Shown here one piece after another: positions 56,673-64,000 of a stretch of 64,000 nt of DNA (position 1 is its first letter; every line of letters begins with the position of its first letter). This DNA is from Phytoactinopolyspora mesophila (GTDB lineage Bacteria; Actinomycetota; Actinomycetes; Jiangellales; Jiangellaceae). Under the pieces are notes generated by a model. The model did not search any database and was not told the origin of the DNA. It saw nothing but the letters and a program-made list of their open reading frames with translations. A program made the position numbers and the translations under genes. Location: assembly GCF_010122465.1 (NCBI RefSeq), contig NZ_WLZY01000008.1, positions 62,001 through 126,000 of the forward strand, written 5' to 3'.

Positions 56673-59539
56673 GCGACGGCAGCGGCCTCGCCGCGGGTCG
56701 AAACTCCCAGCTTGGCAAGGATGTTCGAGACGTGCACGCTGGCCGTCTTGGCGCTGATGAACAACGCCTCACCGATTTCGCGGTTGCTGCGCCCGGCCGC
56801 GATCAGGTCTAGGACCTCGCGCTCACGCGCCGTCAACCCGGCCGGCCCTCCGGCTGCTTCCCCCGCGGCACTTTCCGGCGTCATTGTGAGCCGCTCACTG
56901 CGGGTCAGGTCATCGATCTGCTGTACGACGTGGCCGGCCCCGAGCTGACGAGCCCCGTCGAGGGCATGGCTCAGCGCTTCGACAGCGCCGTGTCGCTCTC
57001 CGGAACCAAGCAGGGCCCATCCGAGGCGGTACTGCGCATACGGCACGAGGTAGACCGGGCCTTCGGCCGCGCTGAGCGCTTCGATCGCATGCCTCCACGC
57101 GGCTACGTCGGGTCCAGCCAACTCGGCCTCGGTGAGGACCTGCCACACATTGCCTGGCCAGGATGCCGATATCTGCGCAGTTCCCGTGCGTATCCACTGC
57201 ATGTCCGCAGCCGTCGACTCCGCTGTCACCGCGCCGGTTCGGATCAGAGCAGCCAGTGCACGTGCGGCGGTAAAGAACAGCGGAAGCTCGTGTCCCGGAA
57301 CCGGCACATGGTTGGCATCTCGAAGCTCGGTGACCACCATGTCCCAAGCCTTGGCGAACTGATGCCGAGCCAGTGCGAGCTCAGCGGTGACCCGGAGGTG
57401 GTCCATCTGCAGCTGCGGAAACAGCACCCGCCGCGAAGCACGGTCGTTTGCCTCGGCCAGGACACGCTCGCCGGTGTCGTAGTCGCCACGCCACAGCGCA
57501 TGCCACGCGTTGAACAGGAGTAGCTGAATGTAGTGCTGTCCGGGCGGGTGGTGGGCAAGGCCCTGGTGGACGAGCTGCTCGGCGCTCTCCCACTCACCGA
57601 GTTCGAACAGTGGCTCGACGGCATTGCCCACCAGCATGGACCCGAAGGTGCGCTTGCGGCCGATGGCTTCGGCGCGCTCCTGGCCCTTCTTGGCCGTCTG
57701 TACAGCCTCGCGGAAACGGCCCGCGTGGCCCAGAACGTGCGACAAGTTGATGTAGTAACGCAGGAGCGTCATCGGCTCGTCGTCGATCAGTTCGCGGGCC
57801 CGCTCGAACTCCGCCAGCGCTTCCTCCGTGCGTCCCTGATCGGCCCAGGCCGTTCCGCGGGTGATGCGGGCGGCGGCGATCAGCTGCCGCACACCGGCCG
57901 CGTTCGCTGCCTCTTCGGCTTCGTCGGCGGCCCGCAGCGCCTCATCCAGACGCCATTCCAGCATCAAGATACCGGCCAGCCATCCCAGGACCTCCGCACG
58001 TTCCGCCGATGGCGGCTCCGCCGGAATGAGTTCACACGCGCGGACCAGCGTCGCCACGGGGTCGGCGCGGCCGCTTCTGCCTTTCATCTTCCCGAGCTGA
58101 CTGAGTAAGACACCAACCCGCCTCGGCTCGGCTGCCTCGTCCACGTGGTCCAGCGCAGCCTCCAGCAACGCGATAGCTCGTTCGCGTTCGCCGGCCGCGT
58201 ATGCCTCTTCCGCGGCTCTGGCCAGCAGGTCTCCGCGCCCGCCTCCCGAGACCTCGGCGGGATCGGCTACCCGGTCCCACAACTCCAGCGCACGTTCGAG
58301 CATCACCTGCGCGGTGGCATGTGCATAACTGCCGACAAGCTCCGCCGCCGCGTTCAAGCACCAGCGGAAGGCCCGCTCGACATCGTGCGCGAAATACCAG
58401 TGATGGGCGATGGCGGTAGCCGCCTGACCGTCCGAAGCCAAATGCGGCTGTTTCTCCAGCGTCCGCGCGTAGGCGGCGTGAACACGGGCGTTCTCGCCCG
58501 GCAGCATGTCGCCGTGCAGGGCCTCGTGCAGCAATGCGTGCCGGAACCGGTAACCGTCTCCGTCGACGACGATCACCCCCATGGACACGGCTTCGCGCAG
58601 CGCCGAATCCAGCACCGCGACGTCGTAACCCGCCACGGGCTCGAGTACCGCGTGGTCGACCCGATGCCCACCGAGCGCCATCACCCGCAGGAGCCGCTGT
58701 GTCTGCTCGGACAAGGGCGCGATCCGGACCATGAGCAGCTCACGTAACGACTCGGGCAGCGCCACAGGCCCGGCATCATCGGCTGCGTGAGCCAGCTCCT
58801 CGACGTAGAAGGGCACTCCTTCGGTGCGCTCGAAGACCCGCTCCGCCTGGTCAGGCGCGATCTCGCGGTCGAGCACCGCTGACAGCTGGGCCGCTACCTC
58901 GTCACGGCCCAACCGGGCGAGATCCACCCGGCCGACCCGGCGGATGCGCTCCAGATCGGCCAGCAAGGCCCGGACCGGGTGCCCGCGGCCGAGCTCGTCG
59001 TCACGACAGGTCAGCAGCAACATCACCGGAGCGGCGATCAGGCTGCGGATCATGAACCGGAGAAGATCCCGGGTGGGGCCGTCGGCCCACTGCAGGTCCT
59101 CGATCACGACGACGAGCGCGTCCTCGGCCGCCACCCGCTCGAGCAACGACGTGACGACCTCGTAGAGCCGGCCTCTTCCCGCTGTGCCGTCTCCCGCATT
59201 GTGGCCGAGCTCCGGCAATAGCGCACGCAGCGCCTGCCCGCCCGGCCCCGCGAGTTCGACCAGGCGTTCCGGGCCGAACTCGGGCATCAGCGCACGCAGG
59301 ATCCCCACGATGGGCGCGAACGCCAGCTCTTCTCCGTCCATGTCGACGGACTGGCCCCGAAGTACCCGCGCGCCGGCGGCCCCCACTTCGAGGGCGAACT
59401 CCTCAACCAGGCGCGTTTTGCCGATCCCTGCTTCACCAGCGATCAGCACCGCCGCCGGCTCACCCGCCTGGACACTCTTGAACACCTCACGCAGGTCTTC
59501 CAGCTCACGCTCGCGCCCGATCAATGCCGGACTTCCCAT
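56645..59539 (-). CDS. LAL-type (large ATP-binding) LuxR family regulator
   Basis: This is a 964-residue regulator. The AAA-like ATPase part begins LIGRERELEDLREVFKSVQAGEPAAVLIAGEAGIGKTRLVEEFA (Walker A near residue 33) with Walker B VVVIEDLQWADGPTRDLLRF. A long TPR-like helical middle (about 350-880) follows. The C-terminal LuxR helix-turn-helix is LTAREREVLDLIAAGRSNREIGEALFISAKTASVHVSNILAKLGVSTRGEA. LAL proteins respond to small ligands and often activate catabolic or secondary-metabolite genes. ATG 59539 begins the conserved ATPase; the longer frame upstream overlaps another small gene and is not supported. The target is unknown. Confidence 0.9.
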   Translation of the reverse strand: MGSPALIGRERELEDLREVFKSVQAGEPAAVLIAGEAGIGKTRLVEEFALEVGAAGARVLRGQSVDMDGEELAFAPIVGILRALMPEFGPERLVELAGPGGQALRALLPELGHNAGDGTAGRGRLYEVVTSLLERVAAEDALVVVIEDLQWADGPTRDLLRFMIRSLIAAPVMLLLTCRDDELGRGHPVRALLADLERIRRVGRVDLARLGRDEVAAQLSAVLDREIAPDQAERVFERTEGVPFYVEELAHAADDAGPVALPESLRELLMVRIAPLSEQTQRLLRVMALGGHRVDHAVLEPVAGYDVAVLDSALREAVSMGVIVVDGDGYRFRHALLHEALHGDMLPGENARVHAAYARTLEKQPHLASDGQAATAIAHHWYFAHDVERAFRWCLNAAAELVGSYAHATAQVMLERALELWDRVADPAEVSGGGRGDLLARAAEEAYAAGERERAIALLEAALDHVDEAAEPRRVGVLLSQLGKMKGRSGRADPVATLVRACELIPAEPPSAERAEVLGWLAGILMLEWRLDEALRAADEAEEAANAAGVRQLIAAARITRGTAWADQGRTEEALAEFERARELIDDEPMTLLRYYINLSHVLGHAGRFREAVQTAKKGQERAEAIGRKRTFGSMLVGNAVEPLFELGEWESAEQLVHQGLAHHPPGQHYIQLLLFNAWHALWRGDYDTGERVLAEANDRASRRVLFPQLQMDHLRVTAELALARHQFAKAWDMVVTELRDANHVPVPGHELPLFFTAARALAALIRTGAVTAESTAADMQWIRTGTAQISASWPGNVWQVLTEAELAGPDVAAWRHAIEALSAAEGPVYLVPYAQYRLGWALLGSGERHGAVEALSHALDGARQLGAGHVVQQIDDLTRSERLTMTPESAAGEAAGGPAGLTAREREVLDLIAAGRSNREIGEALFISAKTASVHVSNILAKLGVSTRGEAAAVAYRAGWIGR

Positions 59540-59604
59540 GTTCAGGACCACACCCCCATCGTGCCACCCGGCGCCGACAGATAAGCCCACGCGAGCAGCG
59601 TGGC

Positions 59605-59823
59605 TCAGACTCCGATGCCCGGCCTCGAGCACAGGGCGCCCGCGACACCCTCTGAAGCGACGCCCCGCCGAGGCAGGGCAGGCTTCGCGGCTGCATAGCG
59701 CCCGCCCCGCCTCCGGATCCGCCACCGGCGCTTGACCAGACGGTGTTCCTCCGCGTCCTTGCGCAGGCTCCTGGACCGGTCTTCGTAGATCGCCCGTGCG
59801 GCGTCCTCGTTGTAGATATACAT
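59605..59823 (-). CDS. small basic protein (MYIYNED...), upstream of the LAL gene
   Basis: This is a 72-residue frame starting at ATG 59823 with GGGAGA 8 nt upstream. The acidic helix YNEDAARAIYEDRSRSLRKDAEEHR is followed by a strongly basic stretch LVKRRWRIRRRGGR. Short proteins of this layout are common in actinomycetes and have no known role; nucleic-acid contact is possible from charge alone. A 5' hairpin and a dyad lie upstream. It is on the same strand as the LAL gene, 65 bp before its start. Confidence 0.55.
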   Translation of the reverse strand: MYIYNEDAARAIYEDRSRSLRKDAEEHRLVKRRWRIRRRGGRYAAAKPALPRRGVASEGVAGALCSRPGIGV

Positions 59824-59882
59824 CTGCTGTTCTCCCGCCGACTCTTCTGCTGTTGATATCGAGAGTCGCGGTAAGAACCCCC

Positions 59883-59966
59883 GGGGCGCATGGGGAGTGC
59901 GCCCCATCTTTGGTGTGGGCGCCTACCTTAGACACCCCCAACACCACCTGAGGCCCCGTCTAAGGT
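59883..59966 (-). promoter_or_regulatory. hairpin and dyad upstream of the small basic protein gene
   Basis: GGGGCGCA/TGCGCCCC (59883-59890 with 59898-59905) can form a leader hairpin. ACCTTAGAC (59925-59933) and its complement (59958-59966) form a 42-bp spaced dyad that could be an operator. The rest of the 350-bp gap up to the ABC ATPase gene is filled by an R1 element, with no further gene seen. Confidence 0.4.
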
Positions 59967-59989
59967 CCTTACTACCGAGGGCTACGCCC

Positions 59990-60084
59990 ATCGGTGATCG
60001 TGAGCGGTTTCTGGTTGTTCCCGCACCACGAAACCCCAGGTGAGCGTCATCTCCAACAACCAGAAACCGCTCACGATCACCGAT
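59990..60084. repeat. R1 palindromic element, 95 bp
   Basis: The arms 59990-60019 and 60055-60084 are perfectly complementary over 30 bp. The outer core is GGTGATCGTGAGCGGTTT; the inner part of the arms is unlike the other copies. The loop holds GGTGAGCGTCAT (about 60039), perhaps a decayed forward unit. It lies between divergent genes. Confidence 0.85.
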
Positions 60085-60175
60085 TAAGGGGAACGCCGTG
60101 TCCACCGACTGGTGGACCCGAGGTTCAGCCTGCCGATGCTGCCGGCAGAACCCCCACCGGCGGCACGCTGGAGGC

Positions 60176-61063
60176 ATGGTTACGACGAATCCGGCCGTGA
60201 CGGTGCGCGGGCTCAGCAAGGGTTACAGCGGCACCCGTGCCGTCGACGGCATCGATCTGGACATCGAGCAGGGCGAGGTCTTCGCGCTGCTGGGGCCGAA
60301 CGGTGCGGGCAAGACGACCACCGTCGAGATCCTCGAGGGATACCGAAAGCGCGACGCCGGCGAGGTCACGGTCCTCGGGCAGGATCCCGGGCGCCCGGGC
60401 CAGGACTGGCGTTCCCGGATCGGCATCGTGTTGCAGAACACCGGTGGCCACGACGACCTCACGGTGCACGAGGTCGTCCACCACTTCTCCGGCTACTACC
60501 CGAATGCCCGGGAGCCCGAGGACGTCATCGCCGCGGTCGGCCTGGACGACAAACACAAGACCCGGGTGCGGCATCTCTCCGGTGGACAGCGACGGCGCCT
60601 CGACGTGGCGCTCGGTATCCTCGGCCGGCCCGAACTGCTCTTCCTCGACGAGCCGACCACCGGTTTCGACCCGGAAGCCCGGCGCGAGTTCTGGGGGCTG
60701 GTCTCCTCCCTCGCCGACGACGGCACCACAATCCTGTTGACCACCCACTATCTCGACGAGGCCGAGCACCTCGCCGGCCGGGTCGGGATCATCGCCGGCG
60801 GACGGATCGTCGCGCTGGACACCCCGGCCGAACTCGGGGGACGGGCAGATGAGCAAGCGACCGTTCGCTGGATGACACCCGACGGCCCGCGTGAAGAAGC
60901 CTCAGCTGAACCGACCCAGCTGATCACCGAGCTCAGCAGCCGCTTCGGCGGCGAAGTCCCCGGGCTGACGGTGTCGCGCCCGACGCTGGAAGACGTCTAT
61001 CTCCGGCTGATCGGCGAATCCGCCGACGCGTCCCGGCCCTCCGAGAACCTGGAGCACGCATGA
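60176..61063 (+). CDS. ABC exporter ATP-binding protein (DrrA/CcmA type)
   Basis: This is a 295-residue ATPase with Walker A LLGPNGAGKTTTVEILEGYRKRDAG (about 36-60), Q-loop VLQNTGGHDDLTVHEVVHHF, signature HLSGGQRRRLDVALGIL, Walker B LLFLDEPTTGFDPEARREFW and TTHYLDEAEHLAGRVGII. It is the first gene of an ABC-permease-kinase-regulator cluster. The GGAGG lies very close to ATG 60176, so the exact start is uncertain. The stop overlaps the permease start by 4 nt. Confidence 0.9.
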   Translation: MVTTNPAVTVRGLSKGYSGTRAVDGIDLDIEQGEVFALLGPNGAGKTTTVEILEGYRKRDAGEVTVLGQDPGRPGQDWRSRIGIVLQNTGGHDDLTVHEVVHHFSGYYPNAREPEDVIAAVGLDDKHKTRVRHLSGGQRRRLDVALGILGRPELLFLDEPTTGFDPEARREFWGLVSSLADDGTTILLTTHYLDEAEHLAGRVGIIAGGRIVALDTPAELGGRADEQATVRWMTPDGPREEASAEPTQLITELSSRFGGEVPGLTVSRPTLEDVYLRLIGESADASRPSENLEHA

Positions 61064-61923
61064 CCACCCAGACATCCACAAGATCCACGGAACGATCCGC
61101 GGCCGCCGCGCGGCCGTCCGCGGTCCGGATCGGGCTGTCGCGCACCGTGCTGGAGCTGAAGGTCTTCTTCCGCGAGAGCGCGGCCGTGTTCTTCACGTTC
61201 CTGCTGCCCATCGTGCTACTCGGTGTGTTCGCTCTGGTCTTCGGTGGCGACGACCAGCTCTTCGACGAAGAAACCGCCGGGGTCGACTTCGCCACCTACT
61301 TCACTCCGGGCATGGCCGCCGCCGGAATCTTCCTGGTGAGCTTCCAGACCCTGGCCGTCGGCATCGCGGCCGAGCGCGACGATCGCACACTCAAACGGCT
61401 TCGTGGTACGCCGATGCCGCCGATGGCCTACTTCCTCGGCAAGATCGGCATGGTCCTCGTCACCGCAGCGCTGCAAATGGTGCTACTCCTAGCCGTCGCC
61501 GTCATTGCCTTCGGCGCGGAACTGCCGACGGACGCGTCGAAATGGCTGACCTTTGCCTGGGTGTTCCTGCTCGGCACCGCTTCGGGCACGGTCCTGGGTA
61601 TCGCCTACTCGTCGGTGCCGAAATCCGCCAAGAGCGCCGAGGCGCTCGTCGTCGGTCCGACCCTGCTTCTGCTGTTCATCTCCGGCGTGTTCTTCGTCTT
61701 CAGCGATCTCCCGGAGTGGCTGCAGACGATCGCGTCGGTCTTCCCGGTGAAGTGGATGGCTCAGGGTATGCGATCGGCTTTGTTGCCCGACGAGTTCGAA
61801 GCTGTGGAAGTATCGGGGTCGTGGGAGCACGGCACGATCATCCTGATCCTGAGCGCGTGGATCGTCTTCGGACTGATCTTCGCAGCGCGGACGTTCCGGT
61901 GGAAGCGCCGGGACGACGGGTGA
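61060..61923 (+). CDS. ABC-2 type exporter permease
   Basis: This 287-residue membrane protein has a cytoplasmic N-tail, then TM1 ESAAVFFTFLLPIVLLGVFALVFGG, an extracytoplasmic acidic loop and five further helices, including GMVLVTAALQMVLLLAVAVIAFG and ALVVGPTLLLLFISGVFFVFSDLPEWLQTIASVFPVKWMAQGMRSALLP. It is translationally coupled both upstream (ATGA) and downstream (GTGA). It probably exports a drug, lantibiotic or lipid sensed by the kinase. Confidence 0.9.
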   Translation: MTTQTSTRSTERSAAAARPSAVRIGLSRTVLELKVFFRESAAVFFTFLLPIVLLGVFALVFGGDDQLFDEETAGVDFATYFTPGMAAAGIFLVSFQTLAVGIAAERDDRTLKRLRGTPMPPMAYFLGKIGMVLVTAALQMVLLLAVAVIAFGAELPTDASKWLTFAWVFLLGTASGTVLGIAYSSVPKSAKSAEALVVGPTLLLLFISGVFFVFSDLPEWLQTIASVFPVKWMAQGMRSALLPDEFEAVEVSGSWEHGTIILILSAWIVFGLIFAARTFRWKRRDDG

Positions 61924-63239
61924 GCGACGACGGCAGCCGCCGCTCCTTCTTCGCGGCGGCTGCCGACATCGCCACTCGAAGCGACAACACCCGGCCGGCC
62001 GGCAACGGGCCTGCACCGGGCAGCAGTATGGCCAAACTGGACGACTGGTGGGACCGGATCATCCCCATCTGGCACGTTCTGTATCTCGGCCTGCTGGTGC
62101 TCGGCGCTGTGTCGACCCTGTTCGTCGGTGGTGGTGTCGAAACGCGGCTCATCACTGTCGGGCTGTTGGCGGTGATGGGCGCGACCTACGCCGCCTTCGC
62201 CCGCAGACTGTTCGAACGCCCGGGTGGACTGCCCGCATTCACGTATCTCACGATCACCTGGCTGTGCTTGTATGCCATCTACATCGTGACCTCGGGCGAT
62301 ACCAGCGTGTTCTTCGTGCTGTTCGCACTGTTCCCCCAGATCTGGGCCTTCTTGAGTCCCCGTGCCGCAACCGTCACCTCTGTCGTGGTGATCCTCGGCC
62401 TCGCTCTGACGCAAGTGCATGTCGCCGGCTGGGGCTGGGAGTCGGCCGTGCGCCACGCGCCAGAGGCGATCATGCAGACCGGACTGGTCATGCTGGTGGG
62501 AATCCTCATGGTGGGGGTGGCCAACCAGGCCGAGCGGCGCGCCGAGCTGATCGACGAGCTCGAATCGACCCGTTCCGAGCTCGCCGAGACCGAGCGGGTC
62601 CGCGGAGTCCTCGCCGAACGTGAGCGGCTCGCCCATGAGATCCACGACACGCTTGCCCAGGGATTCATCAGCATTCTGACCCTCTCGCAGGCGATCGAAG
62701 CGTCGCTCGAGCGTGACGCGGGCCAGGTCCGCGATCGCCTGGCGCTGCTGGAACGGACTGCCCGCGAGAACCTGGCCGAGACCCGCGCTCTGGTCGACGC
62801 ACTGGCTCCGGTCGATCTGCAGGGCAGGTCGCTGGCCCAGGCGCTGACGACGGTGGCCAGGCGGTTCAGCACCGAAACCGGCGTGCGGGCCGACGCCGAC
62901 GTAGCGCCCGGCATGGTCACGCTGCCGGTCTTCGCCGAGATCGTGTTGCTCCGCACCGCCCAGGAAGCGCTGTCGAACATCCGCAAACATGCCGGCGCGT
63001 CTCAGGTACGGATCAGTTTGTCGGTTGTCGACGACGGCCTCGGGATGGCCACGATGACGGTCGCCGACGATGGCGTCGGGTTCGACACCACCCAGGATTC
63101 CGGCGGCTTCGGGCTCCGGGGCATGCGAACCCGTGCCCAACAGGCAGGTGGCGGCTTCGAGGTCTCCAGCACACCTGGCGGAGGCACAACGGTCCGCGTG
63201 CACGTCCCGATGAACCCCGGCGGCCCCACCCCCCGGTGA
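61920..63239 (+). CDS. sensor histidine kinase (HisKA_3, NarL-partner type)
   Basis: This 439-residue kinase has about five to six TM helices (residues 45-195, starting IIPIWHVLYLGLLVLGAVSTLFVGGG) and no extracytoplasmic domain. A coiled linker (about 200-235) and the HisKA_3 motif RERLAHEIHDTLAQGFISILTLSQAIE (phospho-His about residue 239) follow. The ATPase domain has EIVLLRTAQEALSNIRKHAGAS, VADDGVGFDTTQDSGGFGLRGMRTRAQQAGG and PGGGTTVRVHVP. The short membrane sensor suits kinases that listen to their ABC exporter. The GTG overlaps the permease stop. Its TGA lies in the end of an R1 element. Confidence 0.92.
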   Translation: MSDDGSRRSFFAAAADIATRSDNTRPAGNGPAPGSSMAKLDDWWDRIIPIWHVLYLGLLVLGAVSTLFVGGGVETRLITVGLLAVMGATYAAFARRLFERPGGLPAFTYLTITWLCLYAIYIVTSGDTSVFFVLFALFPQIWAFLSPRAATVTSVVVILGLALTQVHVAGWGWESAVRHAPEAIMQTGLVMLVGILMVGVANQAERRAELIDELESTRSELAETERVRGVLAERERLAHEIHDTLAQGFISILTLSQAIEASLERDAGQVRDRLALLERTARENLAETRALVDALAPVDLQGRSLAQALTTVARRFSTETGVRADADVAPGMVTLPVFAEIVLLRTAQEALSNIRKHAGASQVRISLSVVDDGLGMATMTVADDGVGFDTTQDSGGFGLRGMRTRAQQAGGGFEVSSTPGGGTTVRVHVPMNPGGPTPR

Positions 63240-63326
63240 TCGTCAGTGGGTTATGGCTGTTTTCCGGTGATCGTCAGTGGGTTGTGGTCGTGGTCTAGCA
63301 ACCACAACCCACTGACGATCACCGGA
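63233..63326. repeat. R1 palindromic element, 94 bp, between kinase and regulator genes
   Basis: There are two forward units (TGATCG at 63237 and 63268, 31 bp apart) and one reverse unit. The second arm (63263-63288) pairs perfectly with 63301-63326 over 26 bp around a 12-nt loop. The first unit overlaps the last codons of the kinase and provides its TGA. Confidence 0.85.
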
Positions 63327-63382
63327 CAAGGGGCGGTGGTGACGCGCTCGGACGGCGGGCGCAGCCGGTAGCGTGGACTTTC

Positions 63383-64000
63383 GTGACGACGCTAAGGCTG
63401 CTCCTGGTCGACGACCATCCGGTGGTGCGCACCGGCCTGGCCGGGATGCTCAGCGCCGAGGAAGACTTCGACCTGGTCGGCGAGGCCGGCGACGGCGAGG
63501 AAGCGGTCGCGCTGGTGAGAAAGCTCAAGCCAGATGTCGTCCTGATGGATCTGCGGTTGCCTCGCCTCGACGGCGCGGACGCCACCGCACGCATTCTCGC
63601 CGATTTCCCCAGCATCCGGGTGCTGGTTCTCACGACATACGACACCGACTCCGACATCGTCCGCGCGGTCGAGGCCGGCGCCACCGGCTACCTGCTCAAA
63701 GACACTCCCCGAGCCCAGCTCGCCGAGGCCATCCGAGCCACCGCCAAGGGAGAGACGGTACTCGCGCCGCCGGTGGCCGCACGCCTGGTCAACCGGATGC
63801 GCACACCGGTGGAACCAACGCTCACCCCACGTGAGTCGGAGGTGCTTGCCGCCGTGTCGCGAGGGCTTTCCAACGCGGAGGTGGGGCGCTCCCTGCACAT
63901 CGGCGAGGCGACCGTGAAGACCCATCTGATCCGGATCTTCGGCAAGCTCGGTGTCGATGACCGAACCGCCGCCGTCACCAAGGCCTACAGCCTCGGCATC
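63383..64000 (+). CDS. NarL/FixJ family response regulator (3' end cut by window edge)
   Basis: The first 206 residues are visible, and the frame is open at the edge. The receiver domain has LLLVDDHPVVRTGLAGML, the phospho-acceptor Asp in VVLMDLRLPRLDG (about residue 55), Thr in VLVLTTYDTDSDI and Lys in GYLLKDTPRAQLAEAI. The LuxR helix-turn-helix is LTPRESEVLAAVSRGLSNAEVGRSLHIGEATVKTHLIRIFGKLGV. It is the partner of the kinase 144 bp upstream and probably controls the exporter. The start is GTG 63383 without a strong ribosome-binding site. Confidence 0.92.
   Translation, partial: MTTLRLLLVDDHPVVRTGLAGMLSAEEDFDLVGEAGDGEEAVALVRKLKPDVVLMDLRLPRLDGADATARILADFPSIRVLVLTTYDTDSDIVRAVEAGATGYLLKDTPRAQLAEAIRATAKGETVLAPPVAARLVNRMRTPVEPTLTPRESEVLAAVSRGLSNAEVGRSLHIGEATVKTHLIRIFGKLGVDDRTAAVTKAYSLGI

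Noticed and set aside
56645-59947. Extended 1100-residue version of the LAL regulator
   Set aside because: The extra N-terminal 136 residues are Arg/Gly-rich, overlap the small basic protein gene on the same strand, and lie outside the conserved ATPase start.
35966-63326. R1 repeats considered as a CRISPR array
   Set aside because: The ~31-bp units are clustered two to four per locus, in both orientations, without unique spacers of constant length and with no cas genes.

Overview
The window is high-GC actinobacterial chromosome. Evidence: strongly GC-biased third codon positions, frequent GTG and TTG starts, several F420-type luciferase-like oxidoreductases, a LuxR-type LAL regulator, and the conserved blocks rplU-rpmA-obgE-proB and proA / nadD-rsfS-histidine phosphatase / tRNA-Ala. 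The cell-wall and plant-polymer catabolic genes (PL26-like lyase, GH84, GH3, L-fucose pathway) suit a saprophytic or plant/soil actinomycete, possibly Jiangellales or a relative. That placement is inference. There is no phage, plasmid, rRNA operon or CRISPR array.

Layout. 0-6.4 kb: end of an alpha/beta hydrolase, an ECF42-type sigma factor with its DGPF/YCII partner, a TetR regulator divergent from a DrrAB-type exporter, and a second TetR divergent from a quinone-type oxidoreductase. 6.6-11.5 kb: a Tat-exported rhamnogalacturonan-lyase-like protein and small enzymes. 11.8-25.5 kb: tRNA-Ala and the housekeeping genes rsfS, nadD, proA, proB, obgE, rpmA and rplU. These are interrupted between proA and proB by an MFS pump, an F420 enzyme, a Doc-Phd-Doc toxin/antitoxin group, a sulfotransferase and a GH84 enzyme. 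25.7-36 kb: an oxidative L-fucose operon (dehydratase, mutarotase, dehydrogenase, lactonase), its probable GntR regulator, and a ribose-type sugar ABC transporter that appears to share the same operator motif. 36-46 kb: DUF2344 protein, TetR-MFS pair, amidase, a class I DAHP synthase behind a Trp-Tyr-Phe leader peptide and attenuator, a GntR/solute-binding fusion, and several small proteins. 46.6-53.9 kb: a five-gene peptide-type ABC transporter with a GH3 NagZ-like hexosaminidase, behind a DasR-type operator. 53.9-64 kb: F420 enzyme, cupredoxin lipoprotein, MBL hydrolase, LAL regulator, and an ABC exporter with its own histidine kinase and response regulator (cut by the window edge).

The most unusual feature is a family of intergenic palindromic elements at about 29.3, 36.0, 55.3, 60.0 and 63.3 kb, with a single unit at 15.2 kb. 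They are built from roughly 31-bp units sharing an outer GGTGATCGTSAGYGG core. Four of the five full copies are 92-95 bp long. Arm sequences differ between copies, yet each pair of arms remains perfectly complementary over 20-30 bp. A separate 48-bp palindrome family has two copies (17.0 and 46.4 kb), and a one-off 95-bp palindrome lies in frame inside the 3' end of an ABC ATPase gene. Other strong regulatory signals are the aromatic attenuator, the DasR-like site, the tandem 11-bp fucose operators, and three TetR operator pairs.
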